Shown here: piece after piece, positions 1-8,061 of the stretch
How positions within the stretch are numbered: position 1 is the stretch's first letter
How the letters are laid out: each line of letters starts with the position of its first letter
Assembly (NCBI RefSeq): GCF_011927795.1
Contig: NZ_JAATJJ010000001.1
Coordinates: 310,001 to 374,000 of the forward strand
Direction: 5' to 3'
DNA length: 64,000 nucleotides
Source of the DNA: Saonia flava
GTDB lineage: Bacteria; Bacteroidota; Bacteroidia; Flavobacteriales; Flavobacteriaceae
Made by a program: the position numbers and the translations under genes
The notes under the pieces: generated by a model
Databases searched by the model: none
What the model saw: only the letters and a program-made list of their open reading frames with translations
Told to the model about the DNA's origin: nothing

Positions 1-7
1 ATAAAAA

Positions 8-517
8 GTGAGCAAAAGAGCCCTAAAAAAATACTTGTCCGAGATAAAAAAAGAAGAAATTGAAGAACAATTAATGGATTTGTATGCCCGTTTCCCTGTG
101 GTAAAAGAATACTACGACTTTGTATTTAATCCAAAAGAGGACAAATTGGTACAAGAGGCCAAAACCAAAATCTCCAACGAATATTTTCCCATAAAAAGAA
201 GAAAGCCAAAAGCAAGACGGTCCGTGGCACAGAAATACATTAAACATTTCCTAAAACTGGGTGTGGAGCCTTCTCTGGTTGCAGATGTTATGCTGTTCAA
301 TATAGAAGTTGCGCAGACTTTTGAAGAAAACAAAAATGTGCCCGATGCCTTTTACAAAAGCATGCTCAATTCCTTTGCAGAGGGGGTGCAGTATATTTCT
401 GTTAATGCACTACTTCCAGAATTTAAGGAGAGGATCTTAAAAATATACACGATCACCCAAGAAAAAGAATGGCTCCATGGGGAAGAATTTTCAAGAGTTT
501 TAGATATTTTGGACTAA
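8..517 (+). CDS. DUF6155 family protein
   Basis: A 169-residue soluble protein, rich in Lys and Glu, with no signal peptide or membrane segment. The opening MSKRALKKYL and the helical pattern match the DUF6155 family of Bacteroidota and some Firmicutes, whose function is unknown. The start is GTG: an in-frame TAA at 2-4 excludes any earlier codon, so the gene is complete although it touches the window edge. The next gene is 144 bases downstream on the same strand. The family call is from recalled sequence similarity only. Confidence 0.75.
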   Translation: MSKRALKKYLSEIKKEEIEEQLMDLYARFPVVKEYYDFVFNPKEDKLVQEAKTKISNEYFPIKRRKPKARRSVAQKYIKHFLKLGVEPSLVADVMLFNIEVAQTFEENKNVPDAFYKSMLNSFAEGVQYISVNALLPEFKERILKIYTITQEKEWLHGEEFSRVLDILD

Positions 518-661
518 AACTCCCCTTTAAATTTTCACTTGGTATTTTGATGTGGATATTTATAAATTATTGGCATTTCTTGTTCAATATTTCTTTTAAG
601 GACAAAAAACTTTTAATTTAGCAAGGTTTATTTTTTCACAACAACCTTTCAACCGTCTACT

Positions 662-2173
662 TTGGAGCTGCAAAAACAACACAAAGAAAAAACCCTTTAC
701 GATTATCAATTAGAGGACCTGAACACTATTTTTAAGTGTTTGGACGAATCCGATGATAACATAAACCTCTTGTACCAATTGCCAACAGGAGGGGGGAAGA
801 CCGTTATTTTCTCCGAGATTGCCCGTAGGTTTATCAATGAAAGCAAAAAAAAGGTGGTGGTCCTTACGCACAGGATAGAATTGAGCATGCAGACTTCCAA
901 AATGCTCAAAGGGTTTGGCGTAAAGAACAAAATAATCAACAGCGAGGTTAAAGAACTTAAGGACCAAAATGAGTTCATGTGCTTTGTGGCCATGGTAGAA
1001 ACGCTCAACAACAGGCTCCAAGAAGAAAAGATAGAGATCAATGATATTGGACTGGTCATTATAGATGAGGCCCACTACAATTCCTTTAGAAAACTGTTTA
1101 AGTATTTCGAAAAATCCATCATCCTGGGAGTTACGGCCACGCCCTTGAGCTCCAATATAAAACTCCCAATGAAGGACAACTACAAAAAGTTGATCGTTGG
1201 GGAATCCATTAGTTCGTTGATCAAACAGAATTTTTTGGCCAAGGCCAAGACCCACAATTACGATGTAAGCCTACGTGGTTTAAAACTGGGCATTAATGGG
1301 GATTATACAGTAAAATCCTCAGAAGAGCTGTACGGCAACAACATTATGCTCAGTAAATTGGTTTCTGCCTATGAAGAGCTTGCCAAGGGAACCAAGACCT
1401 TAATTTTTAACAACGGTATCAACACATCTAGGTACGTGTATGAAAGCTTTAAAAAGGCAGGATACCAGATCAGGCACCTGGATAACAAAAACAACGCATC
1501 AGAAAGGCGGGAAATATTGCAATGGTTTAAAGAGACCCCGGACGCCATCCTAACATCCGTAAGTATTCTCACCACTGGTTTTGATGAACCTACCGTGGAA
1601 ACCATTATTTTGAACAGGGCCACCCGGTCCCTGACCTTGTATTTCCAGATGATCGGTAGAGGGTCCAGGATTTTGCCCAATAAGAATGAGTTTAGCGTAA
1701 TAGACCTAGGGAACAACCTGGCACGTTTTGGGCAGTGGGATGCGCCTATAGATTGGCAGGAGATCTTTCATTTCCCGGATTTTTATCTGGAGAACATAAA
1801 GAACGATGAGGACATAGAAAGGGAATTTGTGTACGAAATGCCCAAAGAGCTAAAAGCCTTGTTCGGTAAGTCCAAGAATATAGAGTTTGATATTAAGGAA
1901 GAGTACAAAAAGATTTTTGCGCAGGGCAAAAAATCCAAACTGGTGTTGGAGCGAAGTATAGAGCAGCATGCCCAGATATGTGTGGAGAACAGTGAGGATG
2001 TGTTTGATGCCCGTATCCTTGCCAAAAAACTAAAAGAGGAAATTATGTACCGCGTACGACAGTATTCCTATTGCATTATGAACAATACCAAAAACTACAA
2101 GGAGTGGCTAGAGGAGGACTATGAGCGGAAACTGCGGTTGAGCATTTCCCAAAAGTTCGCTGCCCGAATGTAG
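662..2173 (+). CDS. DEAD/DEAH-box SF2 helicase, RadD-like
   Basis: An ATP-dependent nucleic-acid helicase or translocase of superfamily 2. Visible motifs are a Q-type DYQLEDL near residue 14, Walker A PTGGGKT (41-47), DEAH (135-138), TATP (158-161) and motif VI QMIGRGSR (329-336). Two RecA-like domains fill residues 1-400. The last 100 residues are basic and charged and not recognised. Order and size resemble the RadD/YejH repair helicases, but the exact role is not provable from sequence. The start is TTG, the first codon that keeps the helicase N-terminus. The glycosyltransferase gene begins 13 bases after the stop, so the two are probably co-transcribed. Confidence 0.85.
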   Translation: MELQKQHKEKTLYDYQLEDLNTIFKCLDESDDNINLLYQLPTGGGKTVIFSEIARRFINESKKKVVVLTHRIELSMQTSKMLKGFGVKNKIINSEVKELKDQNEFMCFVAMVETLNNRLQEEKIEINDIGLVIIDEAHYNSFRKLFKYFEKSIILGVTATPLSSNIKLPMKDNYKKLIVGESISSLIKQNFLAKAKTHNYDVSLRGLKLGINGDYTVKSSEELYGNNIMLSKLVSAYEELAKGTKTLIFNNGINTSRYVYESFKKAGYQIRHLDNKNNASERREILQWFKETPDAILTSVSILTTGFDEPTVETIILNRATRSLTLYFQMIGRGSRILPNKNEFSVIDLGNNLARFGQWDAPIDWQEIFHFPDFYLENIKNDEDIEREFVYEMPKELKALFGKSKNIEFDIKEEYKKIFAQGKKSKLVLERSIEQHAQICVENSEDVFDARILAKKLKEEIMYRVRQYSYCIMNNTKNYKEWLEEDYERKLRLSISQKFAARM

Positions 2174-2186
2174 TTCCAAAAATACC

Positions 2187-3419
2187 ATGCACAAAAAATT
2201 GCTCATTATTGGTTTTGTTTGGCCAGAACCCAATGCCACTGCGGCTGGGGGTAGAATGTTGCAACTGATTCATTTTTTTCTGGAAAAAAGGTACGCCATT
2301 ACCTTTGCCAGTACCGCCACAGATAATATAAACACCATAGATTTTAATGCGCTTGGGATTAAAAAGGAGGGCATTCAACTTAACCATGTCAGTTTTGATG
2401 CCTTTATAAAAGAACTAAACCCATCCCATGTACTGTTTGACCGTTTTTTGACCGAAGAACAATTTGGCTGGCGTGTGGCAAAACATGCACCCAATGCCAT
2501 CCGTATTTTGGATACCGAAGATCTACACTCGTTACGGGCAGCAAGGGAAGACTGCCATAAAGCCACCGTTCCGTTTACTTTGGATCATTGGATACGGCAT
2601 GTTGTTACCAAAAGGGAGATTGCAAGTATTTATAGGAGTGATGTATCGCTTATTATTTCATCCTACGAAATGGATATTCTAAAGAATGTGCTAAGAGTGC
2701 CAACGACTATTTTGCACCATTTACCCTTCCAATTGGATAAAATTGAAACAACCAAAAATGGGTTGTCCTTTGAGGAGAGAACCCATTTTATATGTATTGG
2801 AACAGGGAAGCACAGCCCAAATGTTGATGCTTTTTTATGGCTGAAAAAAGACATATGGCCACGCATACATAAAGAACTGCCCAAGGCCAAGCTACATATT
2901 TATGGTTCCTATCTCCCGCAACAAATAACTGACTTACATAACCCAGCAGAAGGGTTTTATGTACTGGGCAGGACAGCCGATGTAGAAGAGGTTATGGGAC
3001 AGGCCAGAATTAACTTGGCACCCTTACGCTTTGGGGCGGGGATCAAAGGAAAATTGGCAGATGCCCTGGTTGCTGGGACTCCAAGTGTTACCACGGACAT
3101 AGGAGCAGAGGGCATGCACCAAAACCTCCCTTGGAACGGGGCCATAGAAAACACAGTAGAGGGTTTTGCACAAGCAGCGGTGCACTTGTACCAAAACCAA
3201 GAAAAATGGCAAGAGGCCCAAGAAAATGGCGTGGCAATTATTAACCAGTTGTATGATAAAACGGTTCTTAATGAAGGCCTAAGTACCAAATTAAAGGAAC
3301 TGGAACAGAACCTAGAAGCTCATAGGACCAAAAATTTCACGGGAGCTATGCTATTGCACCATAGTATGGCAAGTACAGAATATATGTCTCGGTGGATAGC
3401 AGAAAAGAATAAGGGGTAA
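2187..3419 (+). CDS. Glycosyltransferase, GT4-like (GT-B fold)
   Basis: A cytoplasmic sugar transferase of 410 residues. It has an N-terminal Rossmann-type strand (LLIIGFVWPEP) followed by AAGGRMLQLI. A second half opens with FICIGTGKHSPNVDAFLWL (around residue 205) and contains IYGSYLP, VLGRTADVEEVM and APLRFGAGIKGKLADALVAG, typical of GT-B nucleotide-sugar binding. No transmembrane segment is seen. Donor and acceptor cannot be deduced. It closely follows the helicase gene with no other glycan genes nearby, so the linkage may be fortuitous. Confidence 0.85.
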   Translation: MHKKLLIIGFVWPEPNATAAGGRMLQLIHFFLEKRYAITFASTATDNINTIDFNALGIKKEGIQLNHVSFDAFIKELNPSHVLFDRFLTEEQFGWRVAKHAPNAIRILDTEDLHSLRAAREDCHKATVPFTLDHWIRHVVTKREIASIYRSDVSLIISSYEMDILKNVLRVPTTILHHLPFQLDKIETTKNGLSFEERTHFICIGTGKHSPNVDAFLWLKKDIWPRIHKELPKAKLHIYGSYLPQQITDLHNPAEGFYVLGRTADVEEVMGQARINLAPLRFGAGIKGKLADALVAGTPSVTTDIGAEGMHQNLPWNGAIENTVEGFAQAAVHLYQNQEKWQEAQENGVAIINQLYDKTVLNEGLSTKLKELEQNLEAHRTKNFTGAMLLHHSMASTEYMSRWIAEKNKG

Positions 3420-3440
3420 AGAGGGTTTCGTTATCGGTTT

Positions 3441-3470
3441 GTATATAGCGCGTTTCAATGCGGTATATAC
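3441..3470. repeat. Near-palindromic hairpin at 3' end of HEPN gene
   Basis: Arms GTATATAGCGC (3441-3451) and GCGGTATATAC (3460-3470) pair at 10 of 11 positions around an 8-base loop. There is no T-run after it on either strand, so it is not a normal intrinsic terminator. It lies between the convergent glycosyltransferase and HEPN genes, 16 bases past the HEPN stop. Placement at the 3' end of an accessory gene recalls a cassette recombination site; that is an inference. Confidence 0.55.
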
Positions 3471-3486
3471 CTTGTTGTAAAACGTT

Positions 3487-4065
3487 TTATCCTATTTGTC
3501 TTATCCAGTCACGTAAGTGCATTTCCAGCCTCTGTCCCTCTTCAGCTGATAAAATGTTAGTGTGAGCTATTACATTTCTTGTCCTTTCAGAATCTTTGAT
3601 ACGACTTGAAACCCAAGCTTGATCAGGAAAGTAGTCTTTAAAAACGTCCCAATGTGCTAGAATCAATTTTGAAAGATCACTAAAGTCCATATAAAAAAGA
3701 GGATGCTCATTTCTTCCTGTATGCCATTGATTTTTTTCTTCATTTTTCTTTCTATCAACAAGCTTCTTCTTCATATCTGCATTAGCTCTTTTTTCAAACC
3801 ATTCGGTCGTCTTATCTTCATCTATGAAAGTGCTGATGATAAATTCGCGAACTAGGTTCTCAAACACATAAAGAATTCTGAAATTCCTCTGCATTAATAT
3901 TGAACTGGTTCTTACAGACTCAGAGGCTATTGCAAATAAATCGTGATCTTTTCGCTCCTGTGAATCATAGGTAGGAAGCCTTAAAAGACCATTCGCTTGC
4001 AAATCTTTAATGCAGTAAGTGGAAAACATTCCTTTAAGTAAAAAAGAGTCAAGTCTATTTTTCAT
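3487..4065 (-). CDS. Swt1-type HEPN domain protein
   Basis: A 192-residue soluble protein. Its C-terminal half carries the HEPN signature R-N-V-I-A-H (about residues 163-168, the R-x4-H pattern) followed by TN. This is the catalytic motif of HEPN ribonucleases and fits the Swt1-like HEPN family. Such domains usually act as toxins or effectors in defence and toxin-antitoxin loci. ATG at 4065 shares one base with the TGA of the upstream DUF5343 gene; a GTG three bases earlier is possible. The tight coupling says the two products act together, with DUF5343 as a possible sensor or antitoxin. Target RNA is unknown. Confidence 0.75.
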   Translation of the reverse strand: MKNRLDSFLLKGMFSTYCIKDLQANGLLRLPTYDSQERKDHDLFAIASESVRTSSILMQRNFRILYVFENLVREFIISTFIDEDKTTEWFEKRANADMKKKLVDRKKNEEKNQWHTGRNEHPLFYMDFSDLSKLILAHWDVFKDYFPDQAWVSSRIKDSERTRNVIAHTNILSAEEGQRLEMHLRDWIRQIG

Positions 4066-4691
4066 CACATTAGTTCTTCTTTGAGTGCCTTAAAAATTGC
4101 TCTGTGTGTTTCTATATTTTGGGTATCTGGCAGATGGATTTCAATTCTGTACACAAGTCCCATATTATTAACTGGTTGAGGAGGTTGAATTATCGGAGGA
4201 ACCTGTGGTAGATTAACTTCAGTCTTACCAGTTTCTTCATTTGTTTCGATCTCCTTTTTAGGAGGAGTAACATTTGAAAAGTCTGCAGTACTTGCCAAAG
4301 TTTTAAACGTTGTTGCAATTTTCAAAGCAACTGAATCACTTTTGCCAGTCTTGGTTTTAAACCAACCTTTCAAATCATCCACTGTTCGAGTATGTGCCGA
4401 TTTATTGCTCGCATATAAGTCATCAAATGCTATTCTTAGTCTTTGAGCCATTACCTGCTTACTCTTACTCTCATTAACATATTCACGATAGGCAGTCTGA
4501 GGTTCACCTCCGGAGCCGAGGAATCCTAAATATTTAAGTACTTTTAAAATAGACTTGTCATTTGAACTCTTAAACCCTAAGTCTGTAAGAAATTCATAGG
4601 TAAATCGTTCAGGAACCGCAGCCTTCTGAATTTTCGTCAAAATTTCCTTCAGATTCTTTACTGAAGGCATATAAGGAACATTTACATCCAT
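4065..4691 (-). CDS. DUF5343 domain protein, partner of HEPN protein
   Basis: A 208-residue protein. Residues about 10-150 match the DUF5343 pattern: MPSVKNLKEILTKIQ, then FTYEFLTDLGFKSSNDKSIL, LKYLGFLGSGG and a region ending GLKW-like KGWFKTKTG. It looks like a winged-helix fold. The last 60 residues hold a Pro-rich linker (PQVPPIIQPPQPV) and a strand-rich tail with RIEIHLPDTQN. ATG at 4691 is preferred because of the A-rich leader (AAAACAAAAAAG) just before it; an in-frame TTG at 4715 would add eight residues. Function is unknown. It overlaps the HEPN gene and is probably its sensor, adaptor or antitoxin. Confidence 0.7.
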   Translation of the reverse strand: MDVNVPYMPSVKNLKEILTKIQKAAVPERFTYEFLTDLGFKSSNDKSILKVLKYLGFLGSGGEPQTAYREYVNESKSKQVMAQRLRIAFDDLYASNKSAHTRTVDDLKGWFKTKTGKSDSVALKIATTFKTLASTADFSNVTPPKKEIETNEETGKTEVNLPQVPPIIQPPQPVNNMGLVYRIEIHLPDTQNIETHRAIFKALKEELM

Positions 4692-4716
4692 CTTTTTTGT
4701 TTTAATGTTTTTCAAC

Positions 4717-4800
4717 CAATTAGATATAAATCCGTTTTAATGATTCTATATCGACCAAAAATGACCCGTCTACGGTAGGTAGGTACATTTAGCTCCTGTA
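4717..4800. repeat. Diverged leader repeat, copy A
   Basis: Shares AATTAGATATAAAT with copy B at 7849, then a matching run (TATATCGACCAAAAATGAC versus TATATGGACAAAAATGAC), then a looser match around TACATTTAGCTCCTGTA. Each copy sits just upstream of a minus-strand gene (DUF5343 here, serine hydrolase at B). It may be a shared promoter or leader, or the scar of one inserted element. Confidence 0.4.
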
Positions 4801-4944
4801 CCAAAGTTAGGATATCTATTCTATAAATTGTGAGGGAATTCCGTAAAGGTACGCAGAAGTTATTAACGTACAGTTAATTACATCTTGTTTGTTGGGCAAA
4901 ATCCTGTTTTTTCTCTTAACTCCACTGCTTTTTATACTATGTGC

Positions 4945-6549
4945 TTACTTAAGGAACACAATCAGTGCACTGGTAGCGGGCACAGATACAGAACAGATTG
5001 CATTGGATAGAGCACATTCTTCTGTTTTCTGTGGTGTCCATGGTGCATTGGGTGTTATTTCACTGCCCGCCAACAGGATTTCCTTTCTTGCGTCCAGTGC
5101 TGGTGCCGTAAGACGCCACAACGTGCCAGAGGTAACATGTGCCGGTACCTTAAAAGCAAGGTCAACTGCATCGTCAATTTCTTTGTTAAAGATTATCACC
5201 TTCCATTGGTTGTTTTCTACCCCTGCAAAGGCGGTGACATCCAAACCTTCACAGTCAACCACGACTCTTTTCATTTCACAACCCACAAATTGCTGCACCA
5301 TAAACATGGCATGGAATAACGGTCTTGCCACAAAGCCAAAATCCGTTTCTCCGGCAATGGGCGTATAAAAACTGCCTTTTGAGTCACTCCCCGCAGCGGT
5401 GGCAACATTCTCCCCAGGCAAATGGTTGTTCAAGGCTGCTTTGAGTATGTTTCTACTGCCACCATGCAGGTTAACGCCCACACAACCTTCGGTTGCCAAA
5501 ATGGCCAAGTACTCACCTCCCCATAGAGCGGAGGCCATAGTATCGCTTGTACCGGGTTTACCACCTCTATAACAGGAATTGCCCTCGGTCATTCTATAGC
5601 CAAAATTATGTTCTGAGGCCATATCCACAATCACTTTTGTGGAGGCTCCCACTTTTTTATTGGTCAAAAACAAACGCTGCGTAGTCACCGTTGGGTCATC
5701 GGGTGGTCCCATGGGATAATAATGTCCGCTTACCGCAATCAACCTTTCTTTTAACCTGGCCGATGCGGTGGGTATAAAACGTTCTATCCAATCGGAACTT
5801 GCCCCTACATCGGGTCCACCAAATACAGCAGAAGGTACTTTTTTAACTATTTCCTCTGCACAATTCACCCATTCCTCAAGATACTCATCAAAGCCCCATG
5901 TTTCTGGTCGTGTACGGTTATTGGGTTCGGGATAAAAATCCGGTTCATTGCCAATCTGAAAATAAAGCAGGTGGTCCTTTACATGCCCATAAATAAAAGC
6001 GGCCTCATGGGCCAACTGTTCTTTGGTACTATTGCCAAAATTAAACCCATAGATAAGCGACCAACCCGTAGCTTGCAAAAAACCAGCTAAAGAAACAATG
6101 GAAGATGCTGGCAACATAAACAGTTCGCGCGGCATCCAATGGGCATCATCCTCGGTGTCCACACTTCGCATGGTAGGTGCGGTGGTGTTTTCATCGACTT
6201 TAAGCCAACAAGATTCACTACTGTTGCCGCCAAGTCTAAGCACTCCATTGGGACTAAGCTGTTTGAACAACGCAACTAATTCTGTATTTTGGGGCGAAAA
6301 GAAATCAGGATCCATCAATTGGGCCAGTTCATAACTGAACCCCATAAAGTTATCTGGCATAATGGGTCCTTTGCCATCAAAATCTATTTCCATAGCTCCC
6401 CGTGTGGAGTTCCCTTTTGATGCTGATCTGCCACAAGCTGTAAGCAATAAGGTAGCACCTGCCATGGTGGTAATAAAAGTTCGCCTATCTAGTAATGACT
6501 TTGTGTCTTTTGAATGTGTAATGGGGTCGCGCTCTTCTTTATTTGCCAT
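4945..6549 (-). CDS. GH79-like glycoside hydrolase, Tat lipoprotein
   Basis: An exported (beta/alpha)8 glycosidase resembling family GH79 (beta-glucuronidase/heparanase type). The probable acid/base is E202 in QIGNEPDF and the probable nucleophile E322 in RMTEGNS. NGVLRLGGNS near residue 105 is also typical. The N-terminus has DRRTFITTMAG followed by LLLTACG with Cys39, so it looks like a twin-arginine lipoprotein placed in the cell envelope. A C-terminal beta-sandwich (from about 430) follows the barrel. Family and class are likely; the substrate is a guess (glucuronide-containing glycans). No TonB/SusD pair is adjacent. Confidence 0.75.
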   Translation of the reverse strand: MANKEERDPITHSKDTKSLLDRRTFITTMAGATLLLTACGRSASKGNSTRGAMEIDFDGKGPIMPDNFMGFSYELAQLMDPDFFSPQNTELVALFKQLSPNGVLRLGGNSSESCWLKVDENTTAPTMRSVDTEDDAHWMPRELFMLPASSIVSLAGFLQATGWSLIYGFNFGNSTKEQLAHEAAFIYGHVKDHLLYFQIGNEPDFYPEPNNRTRPETWGFDEYLEEWVNCAEEIVKKVPSAVFGGPDVGASSDWIERFIPTASARLKERLIAVSGHYYPMGPPDDPTVTTQRLFLTNKKVGASTKVIVDMASEHNFGYRMTEGNSCYRGGKPGTSDTMASALWGGEYLAILATEGCVGVNLHGGSRNILKAALNNHLPGENVATAAGSDSKGSFYTPIAGETDFGFVARPLFHAMFMVQQFVGCEMKRVVVDCEGLDVTAFAGVENNQWKVIIFNKEIDDAVDLAFKVPAHVTSGTLWRLTAPALDARKEILLAGSEITPNAPWTPQKTEECALSNAICSVSVPATSALIVFLK

Positions 6550-6683
6550 TTTTAAACACTTTGGTTTGTTGAAGCTTAAAATCTAATTGCTTCTTTTACG
6601 TGGTTATCCAACCCAAGGTAACATATATTTTTTCAATGTGATTTATGGCTTGTTTAGAATTAAAAAAAAAATAAGGTGTTTGT

Positions 6684-7823
6684 TTATTTAATGATTTTTA
6701 CAATTTCCTGCATAAGTTTGTTAAAATCGATAAGTTCATCTGGATTTAAACCATACAAAGCAAAAGAAGCATTATAGTCTGGGTAATGGTACATCAAAGA
6801 ACCCCAATATCCGTCATGCCCATATATCTTGACTCCGGGCCCTGTTATTAATTCAATTCCCATTTTATAACTAGCCTCAAAACCATCTTCTAAATCATCT
6901 TTTGTATATTCCAAATTGGGTATATCGGACAGCATCATACTTAAAGTTTCTTGATCATCAAAAATTTTTCTTGAGAATAATGCTTGAGAAAATTTAGCCA
7001 AGTCTTCTGCTGTAGATACAAGTCCAGCTGCTCCAAATAGCCCCCAGGTTGGGCTTTCGTCATATGTACTTACCCAATTTCTAGATTCTTTATATTGGTA
7101 AAAACGTTCTTCTGCATTTTTTGGGTCTTGTTCCAATGAATAAAACCAAGTACTGTTAAGTCCAATTTCATTAAATTTTAATAAGTGTCTAACTGAACTA
7201 TAAAATGGCACTCCTTCTATATCCTCCATAATTTCGGTGAGCAAAGAATGGTTTAAATCACTATACCTAAAATCACCAATATTTCCCTTGGTTTTCATTG
7301 TGAGAGCATCTTCAATTTGTTCGTCCCTGGTCCAGTTATATTGTAGATTTTCAGATTCAAGTTTAAGCCATTTTTTTGTAACCATACTTGGCATTCCCCC
7401 GCGGTGGGATAATAGATGTGCAATTGTGATACTGTCCAGATTATATCCTCCATCACTCAAAAGAGCTTTTGTTTTTTCACGCAATAAAGGTTCAATGGGT
7501 TGGTATAAACCAAGTTTATCCTTTTCGATAAGTCTTAATATAGATGCAGAAACAAATGTTTTAGTTATGCTTGCTATTTGTCCTGGTTGCTCTTTCCTTA
7601 AAGGTTCTTTTGTTTTGCGATTTGAATGACCAACAGCACTTCCCCATGAAATGTTTTGATTGGGAGCTTCTACATGCAAGATGAAACCAATTCCATTGGG
7701 ATGTTTATTATAAATTGAGTCTAAAAGTATCTGTAGTTTTTCTTCTTTAGAAATAGATTTTTCTTTACAGGAAAAGGTTCCTGTGAACAGGATAAAAATT
7801 AACGTGAATTTAATGAGCTTCAT
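6684..7823 (-). CDS. Serine hydrolase, class C beta-lactamase-like lipoprotein
   Basis: A 379-residue exported serine hydrolase of the beta-lactamase/D-Ala-D-Ala carboxypeptidase superfamily. It shows SxxK (S85-I-T-K88), a YSD motif (187-189) in place of YxN, and HDG near residue 336 at the third active-site strand. The signal ends in FTGTFSCKEK, so Cys19 is lipidated. These proteins are more often esterases or peptidases than lactamases. It is monocistronic, and its upstream region carries leader repeat copy B, shared with the DUF5343-HEPN pair. Confidence 0.85.
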   Translation of the reverse strand: MKLIKFTLIFILFTGTFSCKEKSISKEEKLQILLDSIYNKHPNGIGFILHVEAPNQNISWGSAVGHSNRKTKEPLRKEQPGQIASITKTFVSASILRLIEKDKLGLYQPIEPLLREKTKALLSDGGYNLDSITIAHLLSHRGGMPSMVTKKWLKLESENLQYNWTRDEQIEDALTMKTKGNIGDFRYSDLNHSLLTEIMEDIEGVPFYSSVRHLLKFNEIGLNSTWFYSLEQDPKNAEERFYQYKESRNWVSTYDESPTWGLFGAAGLVSTAEDLAKFSQALFSRKIFDDQETLSMMLSDIPNLEYTKDDLEDGFEASYKMGIELITGPGVKIYGHDGYWGSLMYHYPDYNASFALYGLNPDELIDFNKLMQEIVKIIK

Positions 7824-7848
7824 AGCGTGTTCAAAATGACTAACAATG

Positions 7849-7910
7849 AATTAGATATAAATTTTATATGGACAAAAATGACTTATCTGCAAAGGCACAT
7901 TCAGTTATTG
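7849..7910. repeat. Diverged leader repeat, copy B
   Basis: Second copy of the element at 4717-4800, with AATTAGATATAAAT followed by TATATGGACAAAAATGAC. It lacks about a dozen bases present in copy A. It lies 26 bases upstream of the serine hydrolase start (minus strand). Confidence 0.4.
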
Positions 7911-8002
7911 TAAAAAAATTAGCTTTTCCGAATAAAAATAAAGGGGGTATGCCTAAAGATACACCAAAGTTCTTAACCCTCAATACTATAGATTTTGATA
8001 AG

Positions 8003-8022
8003 CTGGGCATTGCCCAGTTTTT
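8003..8022 (+). terminator. Terminator-like hairpin upstream of menB
   Basis: CTGGGC and GCCCAG flank a 3-base loop and are followed by five Ts on the plus strand. It sits 40 bases before the menB start with no plus-strand gene in front of it, so it is either a leader attenuator for menB or the remains of a lost gene's terminator. Confidence 0.4.
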
Positions 8023-8061
8023 GTCTAAATTCCGTTACTTTGTCATTCAAAATAAACTAGC

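Noticed and set aside
710-1255. 181-residue minus-strand frame
   Set aside because: Lies fully antisense to the helicase gene with its catalytic motifs; a shadow.
4889-5368. 159-residue plus-strand frame
   Set aside because: Antisense to the GH79-like gene, low-complexity Ser/Thr composition; not a gene.
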